A stretch of 64,000 nt of DNA from Ga0077523 sp038324085 (GCA_038324085.1 JBBQHP010000008.1:1-64000); one strand, 5' to 3'; positions 1-11,451 are shown, counted from the first letter of the stretch. Translations and numbers: made by a program. The notes: generated by a model not told the origin, from the sequence alone.

Positions 1-135
1 CGACCATTCAGGGCCGCCCATGAGCCCTCCAGAAGCTTCGGAAACCGACTTCAGCACTGGATCGGTGTCTCGCCGCAAGAAAACGCAGCGCGCCTCGCAC
101 GGGTCGGCTTGCCAACACTTAAGTCCGACAGGCTC

Positions 136-1838
<1,703 letters not shown>

Positions 1839-1842
<4 letters not shown>

Positions 1843-2153
1843 GGGAGCTTACCCTGCACCTTGCCCTGGAAGCCGTAGACCGCGCGATCCCCCGCGAAGG
1901 CCACGAGTTCGACTTCCCGCCCCTGCCCGGGCTCGAAGCGCACCGCGGTCCCCGCCGGAATGTTGAGGCGGAATCCGCGCGCCTTGGCGCGATCGAAGGC
2001 CAGGGCCTCGTTGGTTTCGAAGAAGTGATAGTGGGAGCCGACCTGCACCGGCCGATCGCCGGTATTGGTGACCGCAATCGTCACGGTGGCTCGCCCGACA
2101 TTGAGTTCGATGTCGCCGGCCGCCGTCCTGATCTCGCCCGGAATCATGCTCAT
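1839..2153 (-). CDS. ureB: Urease subunit beta
   Basis: Small structural subunit of urease, 104 residues, the usual length for a separate beta subunit. It begins MSMIPGEIRTAAGDIELN and has the typical central motif GSHYHFFETN followed by AFDRAKARGFRLNIPAGTAVRFEPG. The gene overlaps ureA upstream and ureC downstream by 4 bp each, the standard three-gene bacterial arrangement rather than the fused form of some other lineages. Confidence 0.97.
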
Positions 2154-2452
2154 GATATCGGCTGATGCACGGTCACGAGCTTGGTGCCATCGGGGAAAGT
2201 CGCTTCCACCTGGATGTCCGGGATCATCTCGGGCACGCCCTCCATCACGTCCGCCCGCGTGAGCAACGTGGCGCCGTAGCTCATGAGTTCCGCCACCGAC
2301 CGCCCATCGCGTGCCCCTTCCATCACGGCTGCGGAGATGAAGGCCGTCGCCTCCGGATAGTTGAGCTTGAGGCCTCTAGCCTTGCGGCGTTCGGCCACCA
2401 GCGCGGCCGTGAAGATCAGCAGCTTGTCTTTTTCCCTCGGCGTCAGTTCCAT
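2150..2452 (-). CDS. ureA: Urease subunit gamma
   Basis: Smallest urease subunit, 100 residues, with the family start MELTPREKDKLLIFTAALVAERR and the conserved segment LNYPEATAFISAAVMEGARDG. It is the first urease gene on this strand and follows urtE after only 21 bases. Urea import and urea hydrolysis are therefore probably transcribed together. No ureD lies between transporter and urease genes, so ureD and ureEFG must be elsewhere. Confidence 0.97.
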   Translation of the reverse strand: MELTPREKDKLLIFTAALVAERRKARGLKLNYPEATAFISAAVMEGARDGRSVAELMSYGATLLTRADVMEGVPEMIPDIQVEATFPDGTKLVTVHQPIS

Positions 2453-2473
2453 CGCCCCGTTCCAGTGATGCGT

Positions 2474-3172
2474 TTACACGGCGAGGTAACCCCGCACGTT
2501 CTCGCGTTCCATCTCCTCGCCCGGCCCGCTCTTGACGACCAGACCCCGGTTGAGCACCACGTACCGATCGGCGAGCGCGCGCGCGAAATCGTAGTACTGC
2601 TCGACCAGCAGGATGGCAATGTCGCCGCGTTCGCGCAAGAGGCGGATAACGCGCTCGATGTCCTTGATGATGGACGGCTGGATCCCTTCGGTCGGTTCGT
2701 CGAGGATGATGAGCTTGGGATCCGCCACCAGCGCGCGCGCGATGGCGAGCTGCTGCTGCTGCCCGCCGGAAAGATCGCCGCCGCGCCGGCCGAGCATTTC
2801 CTTCAGCACCGGAAAGAGCTCGAACACCTCGCCCGGAATGTTGCGCGCCGCGCCTGACGACTTCGTCGCCATGCCCATGCGGATGTTCTCCTCGACCGTC
2901 AGGCGGGCGAAGATCTCCCGACCCTGCGGGACGTAGGCGATCCCGGCTGCAGCGCGCTGGTGGGGGCTCGCACGAGTGATGTCCCGCCCTTCGAAGTGCA
3001 CGTGGCCGCTCGCCACCGGGAGCACTCCCATGAGGCACTTGAGCAGCGTGGTCTTGCCCACTCCATTGCGGCCGAGCAACGCCGTGCATTCGCCCTTGGC
3101 GGCCTCGAAGGAAATCCCCCGCAGCGTGTGGCTGCCGCCGTAGTACTGGTTGATGTCGACGACCTTCAGCAT
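2474..3172 (-). CDS. urtE: Urea ABC transporter ATP-binding protein UrtE
   Basis: One of two ATPases of the Urt high-affinity urea importer, related to LivF of the branched-chain amino acid systems. It has 232 residues, with Walker A at 34-41 (GRNGVGKT), signature LSGGQ at 134-138 and Walker B LIILDEP at 154-160. The EGIQPSI segment after Walker B is typical of UrtE. It is followed directly by ureABC, which supports urea rather than amino acids as substrate. Confidence 0.95.
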   Translation of the reverse strand: MLKVVDINQYYGGSHTLRGISFEAAKGECTALLGRNGVGKTTLLKCLMGVLPVASGHVHFEGRDITRASPHQRAAAGIAYVPQGREIFARLTVEENIRMGMATKSSGAARNIPGEVFELFPVLKEMLGRRGGDLSGGQQQQLAIARALVADPKLIILDEPTEGIQPSIIKDIERVIRLLRERGDIAILLVEQYYDFARALADRYVVLNRGLVVKSGPGEEMERENVRGYLAV

Positions 3173-3216
3173 GTCAGGCTTTCACGAACGAGGGCAGGCG
3201 CGCGTAGCGTCCCATC

Positions 3217-4059
3217 CTAGCGACCCAGATAGACTTCGATGACACGCGAATCAGTCTGGACTTCGTCCATGGTTCCTTCGGCGAGGACCGAGCCCTCGTG
3301 CAGCACCGTTACCTTGCTGCCGACCGCGATGCTCGCGACGAAATCCATGTCGTGCTCCACGACCATCAGCGAATGCTTGCCGCGCAACTCGTTCAGCAGC
3401 TCGCCGGTGCGCTCCGTCTCGGCGTCGGTCATGCCGGCGACCGGCTCGTCGAGCAGCAGCAGCTTGGGTTCCTGCATCAGCAGCATGCCGATCTCGAGCC
3501 ATTGCTTCTGACCGTGCGAGAGCAGTCCCGCCGGACGGAATGCCTCGTCCTCGAGGCGGATCAGCGCCAGCGTCGCACCGATGGCGTCGACCTGGGCACC
3601 GGTCAACTTCGCAAACAACGTCTGGCGCACGCGCTTGTCCATCTTCATTGCGAGCTCGAGGTTCTCGAACACCGTGTGGCTCTCGAAAACCGTGGGGCGC
3701 TGGAACTTGCGGCCGATGCCGGCATGAGCGATCTCGGGCTCGGTGAGGCGCGTCAGATCCATGGTCTGGCCGAAGAATGCGGTGCCGGAGTCGGGACGGG
3801 TCTTGCCCGTGATGACATCCATCATGGTGGTCTTGCCGGCGCCGTTCGGACCGATCACGCAGCGCAGTTCGCCGACATCGATGTCGAGGGTCAGCTTGTT
3901 GAGTGCACGAAATCCGTCGAACGATACCGTGATGTCCTCAAGGTACAGGATCGCACGATGCGACAGATCGACGTCGGCGCCCGCGACGTGGCCGTGACCG
4001 GTACCGGATGAGACGCCACCACCGCCCGTGGGGTCGCCCGACTCCACTGTATCGTTCAC
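3217..4059 (-). CDS. urtD: Urea ABC transporter ATP-binding protein UrtD
   Basis: Second ATPase of the urea importer (LivG-like), 280 residues. Walker A is at 70-77 (GPNGAGKT), signature LSHGQ at 180-184 and Walker B ends LLLDEP near 206. I chose the GTG at 4059 because it overlaps the urtC stop as GTGA and has a strong AGGAGG eight bases upstream; a longer open frame upstream lies inside urtC. The first 35 or so residues are glycine-rich and not part of the ABC fold, a common lineage-specific extension. Confidence 0.93.
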   Translation of the reverse strand: MNDTVESGDPTGGGGVSSGTGHGHVAGADVDLSHRAILYLEDITVSFDGFRALNKLTLDIDVGELRCVIGPNGAGKTTMMDVITGKTRPDSGTAFFGQTMDLTRLTEPEIAHAGIGRKFQRPTVFESHTVFENLELAMKMDKRVRQTLFAKLTGAQVDAIGATLALIRLEDEAFRPAGLLSHGQKQWLEIGMLLMQEPKLLLLDEPVAGMTDAETERTGELLNELRGKHSLMVVEHDMDFVASIAVGSKVTVLHEGSVLAEGTMDEVQTDSRVIEVYLGR

Positions 4060-5192
4060 CTGGCGCCTCCTGCCGCGGGGTCGGCTACGGCGGACGCCGC
4101 CGCGCGCCGCATCCAGAGCTTGCGCATCAGACCCACGATGCCCTGTGGCAGGAACAACGTGGCGAGCACGAAGATCGCACCGAGCACGAACAGCCAGTAC
4201 TGCGGCAGCACGGATGTGAACCACGTCTTCAGCCCGTTGACGACGCCGGCCCCCACGATCGGACCGATCAGCGTGCCGCGGCCGCCGGTCGCGACCCAGA
4301 TGACCATCTCGATGGAGTTAGCAGGTGACATTTCGCTCGGGTTGATGATACCGACCTGGGGCACATAGAGCGCGCCGGCGATGCCGCACAGCACCGCGGA
4401 GAACGTCCACACGAACAGCTTGAACCACAGCGGATCGTAGCCCACGAACATGAGGCGACTCTCGGCGTCGCGGATACCCGTCAGCACGCGCCCGAGCTTC
4501 GACTGGGTGATCGAACGCGCCAGCAGCAATGCCCCGATCAGCGTCGCCAGCGTGATCAGGTACAGCACTGCCTTGGTCTGCGGCGTGGTGATGGTGAAGC
4601 CGAGGATGCGCTTGAAATCGGTGAAGCCGTTGTTGCCACCGAAGCCGGTGTTGTTGCGGAAGAACAGCAGCATGGCCGCGAACGTCACGGCCTGCGTGAT
4701 GATCGAGAAATAGACGCCCTTGATGCGTGAACGGAACGCGAAGAAGCCGAAGACGAACGCGAGCAGCCCCGGCACCAGCACCACCAGCAGCATGCTGTAC
4801 CAGAAATGATCGGTGAACGACCAGTACCAGGGGTAGGCCTTCCAGTCCAGGAACACCATGAAATCCGGCAGGTCGGACTTGTACACGCCGTCGTGACCGA
4901 TGGCCCGCATCAGGTACATGCCGTGCGCGTAGCCCCCGAGGGCAAAGAACAGCCCATGGCCGAGGCTCAGGATGCCGGTATAGCCCCAGACCAGATCGAG
5001 CGCGAGCGCCGCGATCGCGAAGCACATGAACTTGCCCAGCAGCGCGATGGTGAAACTGGAGACGTACAGCGGGCTGGTCTCGGGCGCGAGGAGATTGAGC
5101 AGCGGCAGCAGCGCGAGTATCGCGGCGACGCTCAGGACGCCGATCCAGACGATCGGCGGGAACAGCGCGGCACGGGCGGGAGGATGCGGCAT
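4056..5192 (-). CDS. urtC: Urea ABC transporter permease UrtC
   Basis: LivM-type inner-membrane permease of the urea importer, 378 residues with about ten hydrophobic segments. The ATG at 5192 (MPHPPARAALFPPIVW) shares its A with the TGA stop of urtB. Open frame continues upstream but runs out of frame through urtB and is not real protein. Recognisable family segments are WGYTGILSLGHGLFFALGGYAHGMYL (split here as two motifs, WGYTGILSLGHG and FALGGYAHGM) and the C-terminal GRGTLIGPIVGAGVVN. Confidence 0.94.
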   Translation of the reverse strand: MPHPPARAALFPPIVWIGVLSVAAILALLPLLNLLAPETSPLYVSSFTIALLGKFMCFAIAALALDLVWGYTGILSLGHGLFFALGGYAHGMYLMRAIGHDGVYKSDLPDFMVFLDWKAYPWYWSFTDHFWYSMLLVVLVPGLLAFVFGFFAFRSRIKGVYFSIITQAVTFAAMLLFFRNNTGFGGNNGFTDFKRILGFTITTPQTKAVLYLITLATLIGALLLARSITQSKLGRVLTGIRDAESRLMFVGYDPLWFKLFVWTFSAVLCGIAGALYVPQVGIINPSEMSPANSIEMVIWVATGGRGTLIGPIVGAGVVNGLKTWFTSVLPQYWLFVLGAIFVLATLFLPQGIVGLMRKLWMRRAAASAVADPAAGGAR

Positions 5193-6793
5193 CAGTCCGC
5201 GCTCCTGCCCTTCAGAGCGAACAGGCCCTGGGGACGCTTCTGGATGAACAGCACGATCAGCACGAGTATGGCGATCTTGCCCAGCACGGCCCCCGCGTAG
5301 GGTTCCAGGAACTTGTTCAATTCGCCCAGGCCGAATGCCGCGATCACGGTTCCGGCGAGTTGCCCGACGCCGCCCAGCACGACGACCATGAACGAATCCA
5401 CGATATAGCTCTGTCCGAGATCCGGACCGACGTTGCCCAGCTGCGACAGCGCCACTCCACCCAGGCCGGCGATGCCCGAGCCGAGGCCGAAGGTGAGCAT
5501 GTCGACCCGACCCGTGGGAACGCCAACGCAATCGGCCATGCGCCGGTTCTGCGTGACCGCGCGGACGAACAACCCCAGACGCGTCTTGTTGAGCAAGGCC
5601 CAGACGATCACCACGACGAAGATCGCGAAACCGATGATGACGATCCGGTTGTAGGTGAGCACCAGACCGCCCAGCACGCTCACCCCCCCCGACATCCAGC
5701 TCGGGTTCGCGACCTCCACGTTCTGCGCGCCGAACAGGGTGCGTACGGTCTGCATCAGCACCAGACTGATGCCCCAGGTCGCGAGCAGGGTCTCGAGCGG
5801 TCGGCCGTACAGCCACCGGATCACCGTCCGCTCGAGGATCATGCCGACACCCGCCGCGATCAGGAAGGCGGTGGGTACCGCGGCCACCACGTACCAGTCG
5901 ATCTGGGCAGGGAACCAGCGTCTGAAGGCGAGCTGCACCACGTAGGTGGAATAGGCGCCGACCATGAGCAACTCGCCATGAGCCATGTTGATGATGCCCA
6001 TCAAGCCGAACGTGATGGCGAGACCTAGGGCGGCCAGCAGCAGCACGCTCGCCAGGCTTACTCCGTAGAACAGGTTGCCCGCCCATTCGACGATCAGCAA
6101 ATGACGATCGATGCGCGCGAGCGTATCGACCACGGCGGCGCGGACACCGGCATCGGGCTCGGCGAAGGTGCCGTCCTGGCGCGGAGCGATCATGGCCGCC
6201 AGCACCGGACGCACGGATGCATTGGTCGTGTCGGCGAGGGTCTCGACCGCCTGCCTGCGCTTCGTCGCGTCTTCGCTCTTCAGGTTGACGGTCGCCACCG
6301 CCATGCCGAGGAGGTCGCGCACCGTCGGGTCGGTCTCCTTCCCGAGGGCCTTGGCGAGCAGCGGCAACTGCGCAGGACCGGCATTCTGCTGCAGTTCCTG
6401 GGCGGCTCTGAGCCGCACTTTCGGATCGATGGAGAACAACCGCAGGCCTGCGAGCGCGCTTTCGAGTTCGCGCCGGAGCCTGTTGTTGACCGTGATGGCC
6501 TCGGCGTCCTCCGGCAAGTCGAGCTTGTCGCCGGTGAGGGGATCGGAGGCCTTGTCGTCTTCATCGAGGACAAGTACGCGGCCACTCGGCTCGACATACA
6601 GTCGTTGTTCGTTGAGGGCATTGAGGATCGCGAAGGCTTCAGGGCTCGCGAGGGCGCCCAGCTTCACGATCGCTTCGACCCGGGCATCGGCATCTTCGCC
6701 CCCTAGGGGCTTTACCAGTGCGGCGTCGAGCGCAGCATGCGCGTCGAGACAGGCACCGAGCAGCAACGCGAACGAGATCAGGATGCGGCGCAT
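5192..6793 (-). CDS. urtB: Urea ABC transporter permease UrtB
   Basis: LivH-type permease of the urea importer. The preferred ATG at 6793 gives 533 residues beginning MRRILISFALLLGACLDAHA, a signal-like N-terminus; another ATG lies 15 bases upstream. Roughly the first 230 residues form a charged, helical, probably periplasmic domain, and the permease domain follows with GLAITFGLMGIINMAHGELLM. This long N-terminal extension is known for proteobacterial UrtB and is not a fusion error. It lies between urtA (111 bases upstream) and urtC. Confidence 0.93.
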   Translation of the reverse strand: MRRILISFALLLGACLDAHAALDAALVKPLGGEDADARVEAIVKLGALASPEAFAILNALNEQRLYVEPSGRVLVLDEDDKASDPLTGDKLDLPEDAEAITVNNRLRRELESALAGLRLFSIDPKVRLRAAQELQQNAGPAQLPLLAKALGKETDPTVRDLLGMAVATVNLKSEDATKRRQAVETLADTTNASVRPVLAAMIAPRQDGTFAEPDAGVRAAVVDTLARIDRHLLIVEWAGNLFYGVSLASVLLLAALGLAITFGLMGIINMAHGELLMVGAYSTYVVQLAFRRWFPAQIDWYVVAAVPTAFLIAAGVGMILERTVIRWLYGRPLETLLATWGISLVLMQTVRTLFGAQNVEVANPSWMSGGVSVLGGLVLTYNRIVIIGFAIFVVVIVWALLNKTRLGLFVRAVTQNRRMADCVGVPTGRVDMLTFGLGSGIAGLGGVALSQLGNVGPDLGQSYIVDSFMVVVLGGVGQLAGTVIAAFGLGELNKFLEPYAGAVLGKIAILVLIVLFIQKRPQGLFALKGRSAD

Positions 6794-6904
6794 CGGACCG
6801 GAGAGCAATCGAAAGGGAAGGAAGCGGCCGGCATAGCGGCCGCCAATGGGTACTGATCGATGATGCGGAAGCGGCCGCCGGCCGGAGCCGGCGGCGGTAC
6901 CGCC

Positions 6905-8164
6905 TTACATGCCTTCCGGAACGTCTTTCTTCTTGTCGTTACCCGCAATGTACGGGCTCCACGGCTGGGCGCGGATCGGACCCTTCGTCTTCCACACGAC
7001 ATTGAACTGGCCGTCCGCCTGGATCTCGCCGATGAATACCGGCTTGTGCAGGTGGTGATTCTTCTCGTCCATCTTGATGGTGAAACCGTCGGGCGCCTTG
7101 AAGCTCTGGCCACCGACCGCTGCGATGACCTTGTCGACATCGGTGGTCTTGGCCTTCTCGACCGCCTGCTTCCACATGTGGATGCCGATGTAGGTTGCTT
7201 CCATCGGATCGTTGGTCACGACCGTGTCGGCATTGGGCAGACCCTTGGCCTTGGCGTATGCCTTCCACTTCTTGATGAAGGCAGCGTTGACGGGGTTCTT
7301 GATCGATTGGAAGTAGTTCCAAGCGGCCAGGTGCCCGACGAGCGGCTTGGTGTCGACACCGCGCAGTTCTTCTTCACCCACCGAGAATGCGACCACCGGA
7401 ACATCGGTCGCCTTGAGCCCGGCGTTGCCGTGTTCCTTGTATAAAGGCACGTTGGAATCGCCGTTGATGGTGGACACCACCGCGGTCTTGCCACCGGCCG
7501 CGAACTTCTTGATGTTGGCCACGATGGTCTGGTAGTCGCTATGGCCGAACGGCGTGTAGACCTCGTCGATGTCCTTGTCGTCGACGCCCTTGGACTTCAG
7601 GAACGCGCGCAGGATCTTGTTGGTGGTGCGCGGATAGACATAGTCGGTGCCCAGCAGGACCCAGCGCTTGGCCCCGCCACCATCCTTGGACATCAGATAT
7701 TCCACTGCCGGAATGGCTTGCTGGTTCGGCGCCGCGCCGGTGTAGAACACGTTCTTCTCGAGCTCTTCACCCTCGTATTGCACCGGGTAGAACAGCAGCC
7801 CGTTCAACTCCTTGAACACCGGCAGGACCGATTTGCGCGAAACCGAAGTCCAGCAGCCGAACACCACGGCCACCTTGTCCTGCGAGAGCAGGCCACGGGC
7901 CTTTTCGGCGAACAGCGGCCAGTTGGACGCCGGATCCACGACGACCGCTTCGAGCTGCTTGCCCATCACGCCGCCGGAGGCGTTGATCTCGTCGATGGTC
8001 ATGAGCGCCACGTCCTTCAACGACGTCTCGGAGATGGCCATCGTGCCCGACAGCGAGTGGAGGATGCCGACCTTGATGGTGTCGGCGGCCGACGCGGAAC
8101 CGGCGATCCATCCGGCGGCGAGCGAGGCGCCGATCAGCGTCTTGAGGAACTGCTTGCGATTCAT
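6905..8164 (-). CDS. urtA: Urea ABC transporter substrate-binding protein UrtA
   Basis: Periplasmic urea receptor, 419 residues. A signal peptide covers about 1-27 (MNRKQFLKTLIGASLAAGWI then AGSASAA). The mature start DTIKVGILHSLSGTMAISE and the segments VVVDPASNWP and FYPVQYEGEE are characteristic of UrtA/FmdD rather than LivJ. The ATG at 8164 has AAGGGGA upstream; longer open frame upstream lacks a signal peptide. It is the first gene of the urt-ure transcript and follows NtrC and sigma54-like sites. Confidence 0.95.
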   Translation of the reverse strand: MNRKQFLKTLIGASLAAGWIAGSASAADTIKVGILHSLSGTMAISETSLKDVALMTIDEINASGGVMGKQLEAVVVDPASNWPLFAEKARGLLSQDKVAVVFGCWTSVSRKSVLPVFKELNGLLFYPVQYEGEELEKNVFYTGAAPNQQAIPAVEYLMSKDGGGAKRWVLLGTDYVYPRTTNKILRAFLKSKGVDDKDIDEVYTPFGHSDYQTIVANIKKFAAGGKTAVVSTINGDSNVPLYKEHGNAGLKATDVPVVAFSVGEEELRGVDTKPLVGHLAAWNYFQSIKNPVNAAFIKKWKAYAKAKGLPNADTVVTNDPMEATYIGIHMWKQAVEKAKTTDVDKVIAAVGGQSFKAPDGFTIKMDEKNHHLHKPVFIGEIQADGQFNVVWKTKGPIRAQPWSPYIAGNDKKKDVPEGM

Positions 8165-8238
8165 TGATGGTCCCCTTGCAGTGTGAGCGTGAATGTGAGA
8201 ACGACGAAGGCGAGCCAATCCGCCTCGACGCGACATTT

Positions 8239-8254
8239 CGCAGAAACCATGCCC
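8239..8254 (-). promoter_or_regulatory. Sigma54-like promoter of urtA
   Basis: On the minus strand this reads GGGCATGGTTTCTGCG. It has the required GG-N10-GC spacing and matches most of the TGGCAC-N5-TTGCA consensus. It lies about 75 bases upstream of the urtA start and points toward it. Nitrogen-limited, sigma54-dependent control of urea import is well known in proteobacteria, so the assignment is plausible, but it rests on one motif. Confidence 0.5.
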
Positions 8255-8364
8255 AGCATCCGGCGCGAGGTGCATTCGCCATGCCAAACATGACGTTAGC
8301 AAGCGACAGTGGCGGTGACGCGAGAGCCCGTCGTGCATTGCGGGTGCATGTCCACCCCCGTTGC

Positions 8365-8379
8365 GCACCACGTCGGTGC
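8365..8379. promoter_or_regulatory. NtrC-type enhancer site upstream of urtA
   Basis: Perfect palindrome GCACC-N5-GGTGC, the core of the NtrC consensus TGCACC-N5-GGTGCA. Its centre is about 143 bases upstream of the transcription start predicted from the sigma54-like element at 8239-8254, a usual enhancer distance. The roughly 305-base gap between urtA and the divergent COG0523 gene (8165-8469) holds this site, the promoter element and no convincing small gene. The site could also influence the divergent gene. Confidence 0.6.
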
Positions 8380-8469
8380 TTCAAAACGATCTGCGCGCAC
8401 TGTTCCGATGCGTTTGACCCGGCCCTCGCACCATGGCGGTCAGAATCGATGGCAACATGAAGCACTCCG

Positions 8470-9465
<996 letters not shown>

Positions 9466-9514
9466 CGGCGAAGCCCCCAGGAACCTGCAACAACACGCCG
9501 TACAGGCAAACAAG

Positions 9515-9961
9515 ATGATCGTCTACGACCTGATCTGTGATGTGGAGCACCGCTTCGAGGCCTGGTTCGCCTCCGCCGACGATTTCGAGAGCCAGGTCGA
9601 CACGCCGATGCTGATCTGCCCGGTCTGCGGCAGCGAAGCCATCGCACGGATCCCCTCGGGTATCCACATGTCCCGGCATGGCCGAGGCGAGCAGGGGCAC
9701 CAGCCCGCCGTGGACGAGCAGCCGGAACACCTGGCTGCGTTCCCGCCCCCGCAGATCCTGTGGCAGGCGCTGCGCCAGTTGATCGACAGCACCGAGAATG
9801 TGGGACGCGAGTTTCCCGAGCAAGCACGCCGCATCCATTATGGCGAGTCCCCCCGGCGCTCGATCCGCGGCCAGGCCTCGCGCGAGGAAGCCGAAGAATT
9901 GCGCGACGAAGGCATCGAAGTGCTGAGTCTGCCGGTACCGCCGAGCGAAGAGTTGAACTGA
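9515..9961 (+). CDS. DUF1178 family protein
   Basis: 148-residue cytosolic protein of the DUF1178 type, function unknown. It starts MIVYDLICDVEHRFEAWFAS and carries a small zinc-ribbon-like pattern: C8 and H12 followed by C35-x2-C38 (LICPVCGS). The C-terminal half has the family signature TENVGREFPEQARRIHYGE followed by an acidic helix. The ATG at 9515 was chosen because homologues begin MI[VK]YDL. It lies 49 bases after the COG0523 gene and may share its transcript. Confidence 0.85.
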   Translation: MIVYDLICDVEHRFEAWFASADDFESQVDTPMLICPVCGSEAIARIPSGIHMSRHGRGEQGHQPAVDEQPEHLAAFPPPQILWQALRQLIDSTENVGREFPEQARRIHYGESPRRSIRGQASREEAEELRDEGIEVLSLPVPPSEELN

Positions 9962-10151
9962 AAGCGCGTGGCGGCTGGCGCGGACTCGATCGAGCGGAAG
10001 ACTGCGACAGCAGGGCCGATTTCCGGCAGACCGCGCACCGGGGACTGGCGCGGCTCCCTCATGCCACTGATTATCCTGCGATTGTCTGTGGCGCCGGCCA
10101 GGGCCGGAAAAATCCGCTTGCACTCTCGCCGGAAGCTGTATGAAACTACAG

Positions 10152-10167
10152 CTGTTCATCCGGACAG
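10152..10167. promoter_or_regulatory. LexA (SOS) box
   Basis: CTGT-N8-ACAG (CTGTTCATCCGGACAG), the LexA consensus used in beta- and gammaproteobacteria. It lies 30 bases upstream of the first gene of the lexA pair, just after a -10-like TATGAA at 10139-10144 with TTGCAC at 10118-10123 (spacer only 15). This is strong evidence that LexA autoregulates the unit. Confidence 0.75.
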
Positions 10168-10177
10168 TCCTGTCCGG
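10160..10177. repeat. Palindrome overlapping the LexA box
   Basis: CCGGACAG-TC-CTGTCCGG, 8-base arms with a 2-base centre. It reuses the right half of the LexA box and adds a reversed half-site (ACAG then CTGT). It could let a second LexA dimer half contact the DNA or could form a hairpin in the 5' leader. Its function is unknown. Confidence 0.5.
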
Positions 10178-10197
10178 ATCCTTGCCAGGAGGCCGCC

Positions 10198-10704
10198 ATG
10201 GAAAACGCCAGGATCCTCGCCATCCTCGATGCACTGACGAATGGGGTCGATCCGCTCAGCGGGGAACCTTTCCCCCGCGACAGCGCGTATCAGCATCCCG
10301 ACGTGGTGCGAGCATTGTTCCACGCGCTGCGGGCTGTCGAAGGCCGGATCGAGCCGCCCTACGCAGCCTCGACACCCTCCTCGACGGCATCTTCCACGTC
10401 ACCCGCAGCTCCGCCCCTGCCGTCTGCGGCGCCCTCTGCCGGGAAGAAGAAAAGCGTCCGTCCCCCGGCTGCCAACGCCGGGAAGCCCTGGCCACCCGAA
10501 GAAGACGAACGTCTCGGGGCGGCCTTCGATGCCGGCACGACAGTGGAAATGCTGGCTCGAGCGCACGACCGTTCCCGATTCGCCATCGAGACCCGCCTCG
10601 CCAAGCTCGGGCGCGCTCCCGCACCCGAGGGCATGCGCTATCCCTTGAAGAACGGCGACACGCCCAAGGTTTCCGACGCTGCCGACCTTCGCTACGCCGC
10701 CTGA
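10198..10704 (+). CDS. Hypothetical protein co-transcribed with lexA
   Basis: 168 residues, not recognised with certainty. Residues 1-55 form a compact segment (MENARILAILDALTNGVDPL); about 57-95 is a Ser/Pro/Ala-rich linker; about 96-145 (KPWPPEEDERLGAAFDAGTT then RSRFAIETRLAKLG) resembles a short Myb/SANT-like helical DNA-binding module seen at the ends of some helicases and nucleases. The start has AGGAGG seven bases upstream and sits directly behind a LexA box. It ends 2 bases before lexA, so it is probably an SOS-induced partner gene. Confidence 0.7.
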   Translation: MENARILAILDALTNGVDPLSGEPFPRDSAYQHPDVVRALFHALRAVEGRIEPPYAASTPSSTASSTSPAAPPLPSAAPSAGKKKSVRPPAANAGKPWPPEEDERLGAAFDAGTTVEMLARAHDRSRFAIETRLAKLGRAPAPEGMRYPLKNGDTPKVSDAADLRYAA

Positions 10705-10706
10705 TC

Positions 10707-11309
10707 ATGGAATCCCTCACCCCCCGGCAGGAAGAAATCCTTCAACTCATCCGCGACACGCTCGAAGCCACGGGATTTCCCCCCACCCGCGCTGAAATCG
10801 CGCGAGCCCTGGGCTTTGCCTCGGCCAATGCCGCCGAGGATCACCTGCGGGCGCTGGCGCGCAAGGGCGCCATCGAATTGACCGAAGGCGTGGCGCGCGG
10901 CATCCGCCTCGCCGAACCGCCCGGACTGGCCGTCATCGGCCGCGTGGCCGCGGGACGGCCGATACTCGCCGAACAGCACGTGCAAGCCCGCTACCAGATG
11001 GATCCCGCCTTGTTCAGTCCGCGCGCGGACTATCTGCTCAAGGTGCGGGGCATGAGCATGCGCGATGCCGGCATTCTCGAAGGTGACCTGCTCGCGGTTC
11101 ACCGCACCAACGAAGCGCGCAGCGGTCAGATCATCGTGGCGCGCCTGGAAAGCGAGGTCACCGTGAAGCGTCTGCGCCGCCAGGGGTCGATCGTGGAACT
11201 GCTGCCCGAGAATCCCGAATTCGAACCCATCATCGTTGACCTGAAGCACGAACCCTTCGAAATCGAGGGGCTGGCCGTGGGTCTGATCCGCAACGGGCGG
11301 ATCACGTGA
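10707..11309 (+). CDS. lexA: LexA repressor
   Basis: SOS repressor and self-cleaving serine protease, 200 residues. The N-terminal winged helix (MESLTPRQEEILQLI, then GFPPTRAEIARALGFAS) is followed by the S24 domain. The cleavage bond is A82-G83 (VAAGRP), with catalytic Ser117 (RGMSMRDAG) and Lys154 (EVTVKRL). It follows the preceding gene by 2 bases and is governed by the LexA box at 10152. Its position upstream of imuA-imuB-dnaE2 matches the known SOS mutagenesis cassette. Confidence 0.96.
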   Translation: MESLTPRQEEILQLIRDTLEATGFPPTRAEIARALGFASANAAEDHLRALARKGAIELTEGVARGIRLAEPPGLAVIGRVAAGRPILAEQHVQARYQMDPALFSPRADYLLKVRGMSMRDAGILEGDLLAVHRTNEARSGQIIVARLESEVTVKRLRRQGSIVELLPENPEFEPIIVDLKHEPFEIEGLAVGLIRNGRIT

Positions 11310-11451
11310 GCGACCCGGCGAGCCGGCGCAGAACCATCGCCGGACAGGCGAATTCCGATCGGACGCCAGCCTCCGATCCTGAATGCAGCAGACAACCCGT
11401 AGTGAATGCAGGCAGACCATTGGATAGATCCAGAGTTGAGGAGGACAAGCT

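Noticed and set aside
5193..6086. Open frame extending urtC upstream by about 300 codons
   Set aside because: It runs out of frame through urtB, which has clear permease and signal-peptide sequence; the urtC start at 5192 matches the family.
8334..8348. TGCA-N7-TGCA as a second NtrC site
   Set aside because: Spacing is two bases short of the consensus and the arms are incomplete; mentioned only as partial.
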